From assembly GCF_026343945.1 (NCBI RefSeq), contig NZ_JAPKNJ010000001.1:248001-312000 (forward strand): a stretch of DNA of 64,000 nt, written 5' to 3'. A program made the position numbers and the translations under genes. Shown piece after piece: positions 49,148-58,273 of this stretch (its first letter is position 1; each line of letters opens with the position of its first letter). The notes under the pieces were generated by a model, which was not told the origin of the DNA, ran no database searches, and saw only the letters and a program-made list of their open reading frames with translations. The DNA comes from Kaistia algarum. GTDB taxonomy: Bacteria > Pseudomonadota > Alphaproteobacteria > Rhizobiales > Kaistiaceae.

Positions 49148-49744
49148 CTATGGCTGGCTGGGAGTGTCGGAGGCGGATACCGATCGCGAACTCGGCCATT
49201 GCGAACTGTCCAGTAGCCTGCCGAAGAGCCGTTCACGGTCCTCGACCGATAGGGGGCTCAAGCCTAGGAGCGTCGTCAGCAGGAGACCTTGGGCCGCTAC
49301 CAGGCGCAACATGGCGACATCGGGATCCGCCGTTTCCGCCCTGATGAGGTCGGCGCGCTTGCTGTCGATCTCGCGAAAGCCCGCCAGGAGACCCGGGTCC
49401 GACGCGACCGCGCCGAGGATCGCAAACGCGACTGCGTCCAATCCATCGGTCGCCTCGCGCAAAACCGCGATCTGCGAAATCAGATAGCTGTCCTGGGTAC
49501 CGGGTTCGAGACCTGCGAGATATTCTTGCGAGAATGCTTCAAAATGCTCGAACTGGCGCTCCATCAGCGCCTTCAACACCGCATCCTTGGACTGGAACTG
49601 ATGCATCAGCCCGCCCTTGCTCATGCCGCTCTCACGGGCGATCGCATCCAACGTCAAACGGTTCGGGCCATCCCGGGCGATGATGGTGAGGGCCGCCTGA
49701 ATGGCAGCGTTTCGGGATCGTTCCGACCGGGTTGGGTTGTCCAT
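49148..49744 (-). CDS. TetR/AcrR family transcriptional regulator
   Basis: The 198-aa repressor has the TetR helix-turn-helix 'AAIQAALTIIARDGPNRLTLDAIARESGMSKGGLMHQFQSKDAVLKALME'. A ligand-binding C-terminal domain with the TetR_C 'DPGLLAGFREIDSKRADLI' region follows. Two operators of the same sequence class frame it, one in its own upstream region and one before the weak gene downstream. It therefore probably represses itself and that gene. The usual efflux or oxidoreductase partner is missing. Confidence 0.92.
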   Translation of the reverse strand: MDNPTRSERSRNAAIQAALTIIARDGPNRLTLDAIARESGMSKGGLMHQFQSKDAVLKALMERQFEHFEAFSQEYLAGLEPGTQDSYLISQIAVLREATDGLDAVAFAILGAVASDPGLLAGFREIDSKRADLIRAETADPDVAMLRLVAAQGLLLTTLLGLSPLSVEDRERLFGRLLDSSQWPSSRSVSASDTPSQP

Positions 49745-50018
49745 GTCTTCTCTCCGTGGCGGGTTGATCCGACGCGACCAGCTTAATGCAACGTCCGGAA
49801 ATCAGCTGCATGCGGCTAGCGAGCGCCGGTTCCGCCAATGCCACGATCTTCGCAAGGAGGCCAAGCCGAATCAAAGGGCTGCCGCCCCCCGAGATTGCCT
49901 CCGGCGACCCATAGCGATGGGGTCCCCAGGCTCGCAACGGCTTCGAGCCCGCCGTGATGTCCCGAAGATGGAGGAAGCCGCCGCACGTCGAGTTTGCCTC
50001 TGGCTCAATACAGAGGCT
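49745..50018 (-). other. Leader of the TetR gene, no gene seen
   Basis: About 270 bp lie between the predicted transcription start near 50012 and the TetR ATG. The only structure noted is a hairpin GCCTCTG/CAGAGGC near the start. The open frame that crosses it begins upstream of the predicted transcript start, so I do not call it a gene. The 419-bp gap thus holds one promoter with an operator and a long leader. Confidence 0.4.
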
Positions 50019-50062
50019 CATATAGCACACTTGGCTTCAATAACAAACCATCTGGTCGGTTT
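50019..50062 (-). promoter_or_regulatory. Promoter with TetR-type operator (copy 2), autoregulation of the TetR gene
   Basis: AAACCATCTGGTCGGTTT (50045-50062) differs from copy 1 at one position. The -35 TTGTTA (50046-50041) overlaps its edge, and the -10 TATATG (50024-50019) follows after 16 bp. The geometry is identical to copy 1. Confidence 0.65.
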
Positions 50063-50163
50063 TTTATATTAGCCCGATTGCATGGTCGGGTCGGCAAGTG
50101 ACCGAGCGCAGTGACCAACGCCCTCGTCGACCAGCGCCAGCCCGCAACCCGCCACGAAAGGCA

Positions 50164-50847
50164 TCAGAGTCCGCCCGGTTCCACAGGCACCAGCGCCAGG
50201 ACATCGGCGAGCGTTGCAAGGCTGTGACGCGGTGGCGGAACTTCCGCTGGCCAGGGAGATTCGGTGTTTTCGAGCCAGGCCGCCAACATGCCGGCGGCCT
50301 CCGCCGCGATCACATCGACGGCCGGATTGTCACCGACGAAGAGGCAGGAGGCCTCGGGCAAAGCGAGACGCTCGGCGGCGCGCCGGAAGATCGCCGGCTC
50401 CGGCTTGCTGATCCCTTCGACCGAGGAGACGAGAATCACCTCAAAGCGATCGCGGAGCCCTAGCGCGTCGATCTTGCCGAACTGCACTTCCGCCACGCCA
50501 TTGGTGATAATGCCAAGCGGCATTCCGGCAGCCTGCAAGGCATCAAGCGTCGGCCTAGCCTCGGGGCGCAGCGTGGCATAGCTCGGATAGTGCGCCGTAT
50601 AGTCGTTCAGCAGGATTTCGGCGGCGCCATCGTCCAGTCCCAGCTTGGCGGCCAACTGCGGATAGACCAGCTTCTTGGCGATGCGGCCAAACTGCTCGAC
50701 CTCAAGGAATTCTTCGCTGTAGCGCTCCGCCGTCACGCCCGCCAGCACTTCCGCGCAGCGGCGATATTGGTCGGCGACGAAGACGCGAATGGCAGGTGCG
50801 CGATCGATCAGCGTCTCGTCGAGGTCAAAGAGGACAGCCTGGATCAT
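50164..50847 (-). CDS. HAD family hydrolase (YjjG/GS1-like phosphatase)
   Basis: The 227-aa protein has the four HAD motifs: I 'VLFDLDETLIDR' with D-x-D, II 'LGIITNGVAE' with Thr, III Lys in 'EGISKPEPAIFRRA', and IV 'CLFVGDNPAVDVIAAEAAGM'. The helical cap is inserted after motif I, as in subclass I phosphatases that hydrolyse small phosphorylated metabolites or nucleotides. It stands alone, 86 bp before the superoxide dismutase stop, in the same direction. Confidence 0.93.
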   Translation of the reverse strand: MIQAVLFDLDETLIDRAPAIRVFVADQYRRCAEVLAGVTAERYSEEFLEVEQFGRIAKKLVYPQLAAKLGLDDGAAEILLNDYTAHYPSYATLRPEARPTLDALQAAGMPLGIITNGVAEVQFGKIDALGLRDRFEVILVSSVEGISKPEPAIFRRAAERLALPEASCLFVGDNPAVDVIAAEAAGMLAAWLENTESPWPAEVPPPRHSLATLADVLALVPVEPGGL

Positions 50848-50870
50848 GGCGGTCGCTTCCGAAGGGGGTC

Positions 50871-50908
50871 ACAAAAAAGCCCCTCCCCCGATCGGGAGAG
50901 GGGCGAGC
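50871..50908 (-). terminator. Intrinsic terminator of the superoxide dismutase gene
   Basis: On the minus strand GCCCCTCTCCC-GATC-GGGGGAGGGGC is followed by TTTTTTGTG. The stem is long and GC-rich. Its CCCTCTCCC core resembles the repeat family of the GTA cluster, but the T-run and the position, 25 bp after the stop, mark it as a terminator. Confidence 0.88.
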
Positions 50909-50933
50909 TTGCGTCGAGCCTGGCCGGCTCGGC

Positions 50934-51533
50934 TCAGACGGCCTTTTCGTAGAGCTCCAGGACCGTGTCCCAGTTGATCAGGCTGTCGACGAAGGCCTCA
51001 AGGTACTTCGGCCGGGCGTTGCGGTAGTCGATGTAATAGGAGTGCTCCCAGACATCGACGCCGAGGATCGGCGTCGCGCCATGAACGAGCGGATTCTCGC
51101 CATTCGGGGTCTTCGAAATGACGAGCTTGCCGTCCTTGACCGCGACCCAGGCCCAGCCGGAGCCGAACTGCGTCGTGCCCGCAGCGATGAAGTCGGCCTT
51201 GAACTTGTCGTAGCCGCCGAGGTCCGAATCGATCGCTGCCTGCAGCTTGGCCGGCAGCGACTTGCCGCCGCCGCCCTTCTTCATCCAGTTCCAGAACAGG
51301 ACGTGGTTGTAGTGCTGGGCGGCGTTGTTGAAGAGGCCAGCATTCTTGCCGTAGCTCTCCTTGACGACGTCCTCGAGGCTCTTGCCCTCCAGACCCGAGT
51401 CCTTCAGCAGATTGTTGCCGTTGGTCACATAGGCCTGATGATGCTTGTCGTGATGATACTCGAGCGTCTCCTTCGACATGAACGGCGCAAGCGCCTCGTA
51501 GTCATAGGGAAGCGGCGGAAGTTCGAAAGCCAT
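50934..51533 (-). CDS. sodB: Superoxide dismutase, Fe/Mn type
   Basis: The 199-aa enzyme converts superoxide to oxygen and H2O2. 'FELPPLPYDYEALAPFMSKETLEYHHDKHHQAYVTNGNNLL' has the first metal His, 'NNAAQHYNHVLFWNWMKKGGGG' the second, and 'GVDVWEHSYYIDYRNARPKYLEAFVD' the Asp and His ligands. The 'QFGSGWAWVAV' region is of the Fe type common in this order, though metal choice is not certain from sequence. ATG 51531-51533 is used. Confidence 0.96.
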   Translation of the reverse strand: MAFELPPLPYDYEALAPFMSKETLEYHHDKHHQAYVTNGNNLLKDSGLEGKSLEDVVKESYGKNAGLFNNAAQHYNHVLFWNWMKKGGGGKSLPAKLQAAIDSDLGGYDKFKADFIAAGTTQFGSGWAWVAVKDGKLVISKTPNGENPLVHGATPILGVDVWEHSYYIDYRNARPKYLEAFVDSLINWDTVLELYEKAV

Positions 51534-51827
51534 TTCAAGCACTCCTTCGGCGTCATGTGGGGTCGGATGAATCGATAACCGCCATCCGGCAGGGAGGGTT
51601 CCGAACGCACCATAGGCACCTCGCCGGTCCGGGGCAACGCTTTCGCCGGCCTCTTCGCCAATCGGAAAGAGAAGTGCCGGGAAGCGTTGAATTCCCGAAT
51701 GCCGATGCTCCGATCCACCATCACGACGGCATCATCTTTGCGTTATTGGATGGCTTTCGCCTTGAAAGCTTCACCTGCGGCAAGCGACAGTTCACGCTGG
51801 GTTCAACACCACGAAAGGAATCCGGAC

Positions 51828-52268
51828 ATGCGGGGATTGTTGGTTGCTGCGAGTATTGTCGTCGCGCTTGCGACAGGTGGGGCCGCGATGGCTGCCTCCG
51901 ACCTCGGCGCCCAGCGCGAGGCGGACATGAAGGCGATCGGCAGCTCGCTGAAGACCGGGTTCGACATGGTTCAGGGCAAGACGGACTTCGATGCGGCCAA
52001 AGCGAAGGCGGCCATGGAGAAGATCGCTGCCAAGGCAACCGAATTTCCTACGCTGTTCCCGGCCGGCTCCGAGAAGGTCGACAGCAAGGCGTCCCCAGAT
52101 ATCTGGACGAACAAGGCCGACTTTGAAGCCCATGCGGCGAAGCTCGCCACGGATGCCACTGCCGCCGCCGCTGCCGCGGGCAACGGACTCGACGCCTTCA
52201 AGCCGGCGCTCGTCGCCGTCGCTGCCAACTGCAAGGCCTGCCATCAGACCTACCGCCTGTCGGACTAG
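51828..52268 (+). CDS. Cytochrome c' (periplasmic, class II)
   Basis: The 146-aa protein has a signal peptide ('GLLVAASIVVALATGGAAMA', cleavage near residue 22) and a four-helix bundle with the haem motif 'NCKACHQTYR' at the very C-terminus, as expected of class II cytochromes. 'QREADMKAIGSSLKTGFDMVQGK' is the first helix. It probably carries electrons, or binds NO, in the periplasm. AAAGGA precedes ATG 51828. A diheme cytochrome gene follows after 3 bp, so the two are cotranscribed. Confidence 0.9.
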   Translation: MRGLLVAASIVVALATGGAAMAASDLGAQREADMKAIGSSLKTGFDMVQGKTDFDAAKAKAAMEKIAAKATEFPTLFPAGSEKVDSKASPDIWTNKADFEAHAAKLATDATAAAAAAGNGLDAFKPALVAVAANCKACHQTYRLSD

Positions 52269-52271
52269 TCC

Positions 52272-53186
52272 ATGCTTCGCCGCCTGGCCTTCGTCGTTCT
52301 CGCCCTGCTTATCGCCGGCGGCGCCGCTTTCTGGCTGCTGACCATGCCTCGGCCGCTTTCTGCGGCCGTGCTGCCGGAGGGAAAAGGCGATCCGGCCAAG
52401 GGCGAATTGCTGTTCTGGGCGGGAGGCTGTGCCTCCTGCCACGCGGCGCCGGGCTCCAAGGGCGACGACCGGCTGAAGCTCGCCGGCGGCGAGGCCATTG
52501 CCTCGCCGTTCGGCACCTTCCACGCTCCCAACATTTCGCCGGACAAGACCAACGGCATCGGCAACTGGACGACGCTCGATTTCGTGAACGCGATGAAACT
52601 CGGACTGGGGCCGCAGGGCCAGCATCTCTATCCAGCTTTCCCCTATACGTCCTATCAGCGCATGCCGATCGGCGATCTCGTCGATCTCAAGGCCTTCCTC
52701 GATACCCTGCCTGCGGTTGCGACGGCGAACCAGCCGCACGAATTGCCGTTCCCGTTCTCGGTGCGGCGTGGCGTGGCCTTGTGGAAGCTGCTCTACCTCG
52801 ACGACCAAACCTTCGAGCCTGACCCGTCCAAGAGCGACGAAATCAACCGCGGCGCCTATCTCGTCAACGGCCCAGGCCATTGCAACGAGTGCCACACGCC
52901 GCGGAGTGCTATCGGCGGGCTGGACCGGTCGCGCGCGCTTGCCGGGGCACCCGATCCTTCTGGCAAGGGCACAATCCCGAATATCACGCCCGGTAAGGGC
53001 GGCATCGGCGACTGGTCGGCGGACGAAATCGCCAATTTCCTCGAGACCGGCATGACGCCAGACTTTGACTCGGTCGGCGGAACGATGGTCGAGGTGCAGG
53101 AGAACATGGCGAAGCTGCCAGCCTCCGACCGCGCCGCGATCGCCGCCTATCTCAAGGACCTGGCGCCGATCGACAGCGGCACGTAA
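52272..53186 (+). CDS. Diheme cytochrome c, membrane anchored
   Basis: The 304-aa protein has a membrane segment 'LAFVVLALLIAGGAAFWLL' at the N-terminus and two class I haem domains, with 'GGCASCHAAPGSKGDD' (about residue 53) and 'GHCNECHTPRSAIGG' (about residue 205). Each haem has a likely Met ligand further on ('YQRMPIGD', and 'GMTPDFDSVGGTM' or similar). This architecture is like the cytochrome subunits of alcohol or aldehyde dehydrogenases, but no dehydrogenase gene adjoins. It follows the cytochrome c' gene directly. Confidence 0.9.
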   Translation: MLRRLAFVVLALLIAGGAAFWLLTMPRPLSAAVLPEGKGDPAKGELLFWAGGCASCHAAPGSKGDDRLKLAGGEAIASPFGTFHAPNISPDKTNGIGNWTTLDFVNAMKLGLGPQGQHLYPAFPYTSYQRMPIGDLVDLKAFLDTLPAVATANQPHELPFPFSVRRGVALWKLLYLDDQTFEPDPSKSDEINRGAYLVNGPGHCNECHTPRSAIGGLDRSRALAGAPDPSGKGTIPNITPGKGGIGDWSADEIANFLETGMTPDFDSVGGTMVEVQENMAKLPASDRAAIAAYLKDLAPIDSGT

Positions 53187-53765
53187 TCAGCGTTCGCCGG
53201 ACTTGATCCACTTCACCACAGTCGGCGGCTCATAGAAGGCGAAGCGATCGAGCAGCCGTCCCGGATCTCGCTCCACGATCGCCATGCCGCGATGCTCGGC
53301 GCGCACGAAACCTTCCTCGACGGAGTGATCGAGGAACGCCAGCAGCTTGGCGTAGTAGCCCTCGATATCGAGCAGGCCAACGGGCTTGCGGTGATAGCCG
53401 AGCTGCGCCCAGGTCCAGATCTCGAACAGTTCCTCGAAGGTGCCGATGCCGCCTGGGAGCGCGACAAAGCCGCCGGAGAGATCGGCCATCATCGCTTTGC
53501 GTTCATGCATCGAGCCGACGATATGCAGCTCCGTCAGGCCTTCATGTGCGATTTCCTTGTCGCGAAGCGCTGTCGGGATGATGCCGATCGCCTTGCCGCC
53601 CGCGGCAAGCGTCGCATCGGCGACCGCGCCCATCAGCCCGACCTTCGAGCCGCCGTAGACGAGTTCGTCGCCCCGCTCCGCCAGAGCCCGGCCGAGCGCT
53701 GTGGCTGCGTCGCGATATTGCGGGCGGACGCCCACGCTCGAACCGCAGAAGACACAGACCCTCAC
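53187..53765 (-). CDS. LOG family protein (TIGR00730, cytokinin riboside phosphoribohydrolase-like)
   Basis: The 192-aa protein has the signature '[29 protein letters not shown]' (P-G-G-x-G-T-x-x-E) and '[48 protein letters not shown]'. It should cleave the N-glycosidic bond of nucleotide 5'-monophosphates. Its start overlaps the M20 peptidase stop by 4 bp; its stop meets that of the convergent cytochrome gene with no gap. Confidence 0.93.
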   Translation of the reverse strand: MRVCVFCGSSVGVRPQYRDAATALGRALAERGDELVYGGSKVGLMGAVADATLAAGGKAIGIIPTALRDKEIAHEGLTELHIVGSMHERKAMMADLSGGFVALPGGIGTFEELFEIWTWAQLGYHRKPVGLLDIEGYYAKLLAFLDHSVEEGFVRAEHRGMAIVERDPGRLLDRFAFYEPPTVVKWIKSGER

Positions 53766-55159
53766 GACACTCTCCCTTCGGAAAGGGCTGCGAGGATGCG
53801 CGCCCAGGAGCGGATTCCGCCATGATACGAGGCAACGTCGTATTTCTCGTTCGGCGAATGGATGCGGTCGTCGTCATGGGAGAAGCCGACCATCAGCGCA
53901 TCGAGGCCGAGGATCCGGCTGAAATCCCCCGCCACCGGGATGGAGCCGCCGGAGCCGACCAGGACGCAGGGCTTGCCCCATTCTGCGGTGAGCGCGGCTT
54001 GCGTCTTCACGACGGCGGGACTGTCCGTCGGCAGGCGCACGCCGGGCGAGCCGCCATGCGGAACGAACTCGACCTTGCAGTCCGCCGGCAGCTTGGAGCG
54101 GACATAATCGCGGAAGCTCTTGCGGATCGCGTCCGGATCCTGGCGGTCGACGAGCCGGAACGACACCTTGGCAAAGGCCTGCGACGGGATCACCGTCTTG
54201 AAGCCATTTCCCGTATAGCCGCCGGAAATGCCGTTGACCTCGCAGGTGGGACGGGCCCAGACCTTTTCCAGAACCGAGCGGTCGATCTCGCCGGCGGGCA
54301 CGGAAAGCCCGACCTCGCCGAGGAAGGCATCGGGATCGAAGCCCATGCGCTGCCACTGATCGCGGACGGCGGGCGATACTTCGCCGACGCCGTCGTAGAA
54401 GCCGGGCAGCGTGACGCGGCCGGTCTCGTCGCGCAGACCCGCCAGGATGTCGACGAGGACGTGGATCGGATTGCGCGCCGCGCCGCCATAGATGCCGGAA
54501 TGGAGATCGCGCGAGGCAGCGGTGATGATGATCTCGTCGCCGACGAGACCGCGCAGCATGGTGGTCATGGCCGGGGTCGACTTGTCCCACATGCCGGTAT
54601 CGCAGATGAAGGCGAGATCGGCCGCGAGTTCGTCGCGGTTGGCCTCCATGAAGGGTGCGAGGTTCTTGCCGCCGGATTCCTCTTCGCCCTCGAGCAGGAC
54701 GGAAACGGGGATCGGCAATTCGCCGGTGACGGCCTTCCAGGCGCGGAACGCCTCCAGAAAGGTCATGAGCTGGCCCTTGTCATCGGAAGTGCCGCGTCCG
54801 ACGATTTGCTTTGTACCGTCCGCGGCCGTCACGATCTTCGGCTCGAAGGGCGCAGCGTTCCACAGATCGAGCGGATCGACCGGCTGCACGTCGTAATGAC
54901 CATAGAAGAGGACGCGAGGCCCGCTGCCGCCGCCCGAATGGCCGACGACCATCGGGTGCCCCGGAGTCGGACGGACCGCGGCATCAAAGCCGATGCCTTC
55001 CAGCGCCGAGGCGAGCCATTCCGCGGCCTCGATGCAGCGCCCGGCATATGCCGGATCGGTGGAGATGCTCTCGATCTCGACCAGACGGAAGAGCCGGTCC
55101 AGGCTCTTGTCCATATGGGCGTCGATATAGGCGAGAACGTCATCGAGACGATCGGTCAC
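53762..55159 (-). CDS. M20 family metallopeptidase (dipeptidase)
   Basis: The 465-aa zinc peptidase has '[17 protein letters not shown]' (His and Asp region), '[21 protein letters not shown]' (bridging Asp), '[15 protein letters not shown]' (catalytic Glu pair) and '[10 protein letters not shown]' (metal Asp). A lid domain and '[48 protein letters not shown]' with the final His follow. It hydrolyses dipeptides or similar amides in the cytosol. I use the GTG at 55157-55159, with AAGGAG six bases upstream. Confidence 0.93.
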   Translation of the reverse strand: MTDRLDDVLAYIDAHMDKSLDRLFRLVEIESISTDPAYAGRCIEAAEWLASALEGIGFDAAVRPTPGHPMVVGHSGGGSGPRVLFYGHYDVQPVDPLDLWNAAPFEPKIVTAADGTKQIVGRGTSDDKGQLMTFLEAFRAWKAVTGELPIPVSVLLEGEEESGGKNLAPFMEANRDELAADLAFICDTGMWDKSTPAMTTMLRGLVGDEIIITAASRDLHSGIYGGAARNPIHVLVDILAGLRDETGRVTLPGFYDGVGEVSPAVRDQWQRMGFDPDAFLGEVGLSVPAGEIDRSVLEKVWARPTCEVNGISGGYTGNGFKTVIPSQAFAKVSFRLVDRQDPDAIRKSFRDYVRSKLPADCKVEFVPHGGSPGVRLPTDSPAVVKTQAALTAEWGKPCVLVGSGGSIPVAGDFSRILGLDALMVGFSHDDDRIHSPNEKYDVASYHGGIRSWARILAALSEGRVS

Positions 55160-55262
55160 GGCTGGCTCCTTGCGGGCGTTTCGAGGCGCGGGCGAGCCAT
55201 GCTGATACGCCCGGTAGCGGGTAAAAGGAAGACGGGGGCGCGCTCGATGCTCGTCCCGAGCG

Positions 55263-55676
55263 TCATCGGGACAGGACGGCCGACCGGATGTCCGTATGGA
55301 TGAAATCATCGCCCTTGAACAGCAAGGCGGCTCCGCGCGACTTCGCCATCGCGTAGGCGAAACACTCGCCCATATTCAACTGGGCCGGATGGCCCCGGCC
55401 CTTGCCGTAGCGCGCATGCGCGGAAAGCGCGAGCTGGGCATCGGCTTCCGTCACGGGTTCGATCGCCGTGTCAGCCAAGGCCAGCAGGCGCTGGAGCATT
55501 TCCCTGGCTTCGTCGGCGTCAGCCTTGAGCTTGCGCTGCAACGCCAAGCTCGCTTCAAAGATAGCGATCGGCGAGGTCATCGATGGATCATTGGACAGAA
55601 GACGGGTTTCCAGTTCGCGAGCGTCTCCTTCCTCGCACAGGATGGCCACCATGGCGGAGGCGTCAACGAATATCAT
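55263..55676 (-). CDS. vapC: VapC toxin (PIN-domain ribonuclease)
   Basis: The 137-aa protein has the PIN acidic residues in 'MIFVDASAMVAILCEEGDA' (first Asp), 'SPIAIFEASLALQRK' (Glu) and 'LNMGECFAYAMAKSRGAALLFKGDDFIHTDI' (the 'C.AYA.A' helix and final Asp). It should cut specific RNAs with Mg2+. Its ATG overlaps the VapB stop by 4 bp. The gene looks intact, unlike the frameshifted PIN gene at 18.8 kb. Confidence 0.94.
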   Translation of the reverse strand: MIFVDASAMVAILCEEGDARELETRLLSNDPSMTSPIAIFEASLALQRKLKADADEAREMLQRLLALADTAIEPVTEADAQLALSAHARYGKGRGHPAQLNMGECFAYAMAKSRGAALLFKGDDFIHTDIRSAVLSR

Positions 55677-55900
55677 TCGTCGTTGAGAGAATCGTAGAAT
55701 GCCTTGTCTGCTTCGAGCCCTGTTGACGGGAATGAGCGGATATAGGCCTGAAGCTCACGCAGCTTTTCGCGTTTGGCATCCACGGAACGCAGCTCGTTTT
55801 CCAGCGCCATCCGTACCGCGTCGGTCTTGGTCATGCCTCGGCTTTTAGCCAGCTTTTCCGCCAAACGATTGACTTCTTCATTGCGGATATTGAGCGGCAT
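55673..55900 (-). CDS. vapB: VapB-type antitoxin
   Basis: The 75-aa antitoxin has 'LNIRNEEVNRLAEKLAKSRGMTKTDAVRMALENEL', the short ribbon-helix-helix-like DNA-binding part of the Psk/VapB group, then an acidic and basic helix that should wrap around VapC. Its start is 12 bp from a 10-bp inverted repeat, the probable operator. Confidence 0.93.
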   Translation of the reverse strand: MPLNIRNEEVNRLAEKLAKSRGMTKTDAVRMALENELRSVDAKREKLRELQAYIRSFPSTGLEADKAFYDSLNDE

Positions 55901-55911
55901 GGCGGCCCCGT

Positions 55912-55943
55912 TGTGTAGACAGCCATAGCGTAGTGTCTACACA
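55912..55943 (-). promoter_or_regulatory. Operator palindrome of vapBC
   Basis: TGTGTAGACA (55912-55921) and TGTCTACACA (55934-55943) form a perfect 10-bp inverted repeat with a 12-bp spacer, directly upstream of the vapB start at 55900. It is likely bound by the VapBC complex. The right arm lies 23 bp from the stop of the next gene. Confidence 0.75.
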
Positions 55944-55965
55944 GGCCTTTCGCAACCGCCTGACA

Positions 55966-57543
55966 CTAGCCGCCCCGCAATATCCCGCCCAGCATGCCGC
56001 GCACGATGGCGCGGCCGATCGAGCCGCCTACGGAGCCGCCGATGCTTTTGCCGACATCGGCGGCGACCTGACCGGCGACGCGGTTGGTCACGGTGCGCGT
56101 CACCTCGCGGGCGACGCGTTGCGTCGCCGTCAGCCGTTCGCCTCGACGCCGGTTGGTGCCGAGGACCGAGCCGAGGATGGCGCCGACGTCGAAGCCGCCG
56201 CTGGCCGGCGCGTCCGAGGCCGCCGCCGGATCGGTTGGCGACATGTCGGTGCCGGCGGCCCGAGCACCCAGTATCTCGAAGGCCGATTCGCGATCGACGG
56301 TCTTGTCGTATTTCATCGCCACCTGACTCGTCGCCATGATCTGCGCCCGCTCGGCGTCGGTGACCGGCCCAATGCGCGAGGATGGCGGCCGGATCAGCGT
56401 GCGCTCGACCATGCTCGGGACGCCCTTCGGCTCCAGCGTCGAGACCAGCGCCTCGCCGACCGCGAGTTGGCTGATCACTTCCATGGTCGAAAAAGCCGGA
56501 TTGGGACGGAATGTATCGGCGGCAACCTTCACCGCCTTCTGGTCGCGCGGTGTATAGGCGCGCAGCGCATGCTGGACGCGGTTGCCGAGCTGGCCGAGCA
56601 CGGTATCGGGCACGTCGAGCGGGTTCTGCGTAACAAAATAGACACCGACGCCCTTGGAGCGGATGAGACGCACCACTTGTTCGACCCGGTCGAGCAGCGG
56701 CTTCGGCGCTTCGTCGAACAGGAGATGCGCTTCGTCGAAGAAGAAGACGAGCCGCGGCTTCTCAGGATCGCCCACTTCGGGAAGCGTCTCGAACAGCTCC
56801 GACATCAGCCAGAGCAGGAAGGTCGCGTAGAGCAGCGGCGACGACATCAATTTGTCGGCGGCCAACACGCTGACCATACCGCGGCCGTCGACCGTGGTGC
56901 GCATGATGTCCGCGATCTCCAGTGCCGGCTCGGCGAAGAAGCCGTCGCCGCCTTGGTTCTCCAGCACGAGCAGCGAGCGCTGGATCGCGCCGACCGAAGC
57001 CTTGGAGACATTGCCATAGGTCACCGCGATCGTATCGGCGTTCTCGACCATATATCCGAGCATAGCGCGCAGATCCTTCAGATCGAGCAGCAGCCAGCCA
57101 TGCTCGTCGGCAAGCTTGAAGGCGATGGTCAGCACACCTTCCTGCACGTCGTTGAGCTGCATCAACCGGGCCAGCAGCAGCGGCCCCATCTCGCTCGCCG
57201 TCGTGCGGATCGGATGGCCCTTGATGCCGAACAGGTCCCAGAAGATCACCGGGCAGGCGCTGAATTTGTATTCCTCGGCAAAGCCGATCTGCTCGGCCCG
57301 CTTCATCAGGAAGTCCTTGGGCTCGCCGGGCTCGGCGATGCCGGAAAGATCACCCTTGATGTCGGCGCAGAATACGGGGACGCCAGCATCGGAAAAGCCC
57401 TGCGCCAGTACCTGCAGTGTCACCGTCTTGCCGGTACCGGTGGCGCCCGTGACGAGGCCATGCCGGTTCGCGAGCGGAAGCAGCACATATTCCGGCTTCT
57501 CGCTCGTTCCGAGATAGACCTTGTCGGCTTGAAGCATCGGCAT
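55966..57543 (-). CDS. HerA-like ATPase/helicase (DUF853 family)
   Basis: The 525-aa ATPase has Walker A 'LVTGATGTGKTVTLQVLAQGF' (about residues 30-50) and Walker B 'RLVFFFDEAHLLFDEAPKPLLDRVEQVVRLIRSKGVGVYFVTQNPLDVPDTVLGQLGNRVQHALRA', the full HerA/VirB4-type signature. The C-terminus is Gly/Arg-rich ('SIGGSVGGSIGRAIVRGMLGGILRGG') and may bind DNA or membrane. Housekeeping members are found without a NurA partner, as here. The TTG at 57580-57582 is a longer alternative to the ATG at 57541-57543. Confidence 0.92.
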   Translation of the reverse strand: MPMLQADKVYLGTSEKPEYVLLPLANRHGLVTGATGTGKTVTLQVLAQGFSDAGVPVFCADIKGDLSGIAEPGEPKDFLMKRAEQIGFAEEYKFSACPVIFWDLFGIKGHPIRTTASEMGPLLLARLMQLNDVQEGVLTIAFKLADEHGWLLLDLKDLRAMLGYMVENADTIAVTYGNVSKASVGAIQRSLLVLENQGGDGFFAEPALEIADIMRTTVDGRGMVSVLAADKLMSSPLLYATFLLWLMSELFETLPEVGDPEKPRLVFFFDEAHLLFDEAPKPLLDRVEQVVRLIRSKGVGVYFVTQNPLDVPDTVLGQLGNRVQHALRAYTPRDQKAVKVAADTFRPNPAFSTMEVISQLAVGEALVSTLEPKGVPSMVERTLIRPPSSRIGPVTDAERAQIMATSQVAMKYDKTVDRESAFEILGARAAGTDMSPTDPAAASDAPASGGFDVGAILGSVLGTNRRRGERLTATQRVAREVTRTVTNRVAGQVAADVGKSIGGSVGGSIGRAIVRGMLGGILRGG

Positions 57544-57730
57544 GCGCGGCAACTCCGTGTCGAGGCTCTCGCCCCAATGCAATTGGACTTTGCGAGCTTA
57601 CAGGACGGTCCAATCGTCGCGCAAACTTGGCTGCTGGAGTTCGGCCGAGACTTGCCATTGATGAACAGGCGGTGGAACATTCCCGCGAGACTTTGCTTCG
57701 CTTGAGTCTCGGACGAGGGAGAACGAGAAA

Positions 57731-58138
57731 TTGTCCTATCCGATCATAGATATCGAAGGTATCGGCCCGGCTCATGCCGAGAAGCTCAAGGCGGCTGGAT
57801 TGGCGACGACGGGCGCGCTGCTGGAGGCCGCCAAGGATCCCAAGGGCCGCAAGGCTCTCGCCGAGAAGACCGGCATCGACGAATCCCGCGTGCTGAAATG
57901 GGCCAACATGGCCGATCTCATGCGGATCAAAGGCGTTGCCGAAGAATATTCGGAGCTGCTGGAGGCCGCCGGCGTCGATACGGTCAAGGAACTGAAGACG
58001 CGGCGCGCTGATAATTTGACCGCCAAGATGGTCGAGGTGAATGGCGCCAAGAAGCTGGTGCGTCAGTTGCCATCCGAGAAGCAGGTCGCGGAGTGGATCG
58101 AGCAGGCGAAGACGCTTCCGCCCGTCCTCACCTACTGA
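57731..58138 (+). CDS. DUF4332 domain protein (helix-hairpin-helix type)
   Basis: The 135-aa protein has 'DIEGIGPAHAEKLKAAGLATTGALLEAAKDPKGRKALAEKTGIDESRVLKWANMADLMRIKGVAEEYSELLEAAGVDTVKELKTR'. It contains two helix-hairpin-helix-like repeats (each 'I.GIG...A..L...G'), the DUF4332 pattern. Such folds bind DNA without sequence preference, but the role here is unknown. It starts with a TTG at 57731 after GAGGGAGAAC. It is divergent from the HerA-like gene. Confidence 0.88.
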   Translation: MSYPIIDIEGIGPAHAEKLKAAGLATTGALLEAAKDPKGRKALAEKTGIDESRVLKWANMADLMRIKGVAEEYSELLEAAGVDTVKELKTRRADNLTAKMVEVNGAKKLVRQLPSEKQVAEWIEQAKTLPPVLTY

Positions 58139-58273
58139 ATCGCGTGAAACCGTCCAGGGTCCGCGGCGCCTTGTCGATTGCGGACCCTTTTGCAGCGCGC
58201 CTATATGGATCGCAGGAAGCTGGCGACGCGGTAGCGTGGCCGGCATGCTGTGTCTGCGGGTCGCGTGACGCCA

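Noticed and set aside
49632-50030. A 132-codon frame upstream of and overlapping the TetR gene
   Set aside because: It begins upstream of the predicted transcript start, overlaps the TetR coding region in another frame and has no protein pattern.
50871-50908. A seventh copy of the GTA-cluster repeat
   Set aside because: Only one short stem resembles it; the T-run and position fit an intrinsic terminator.
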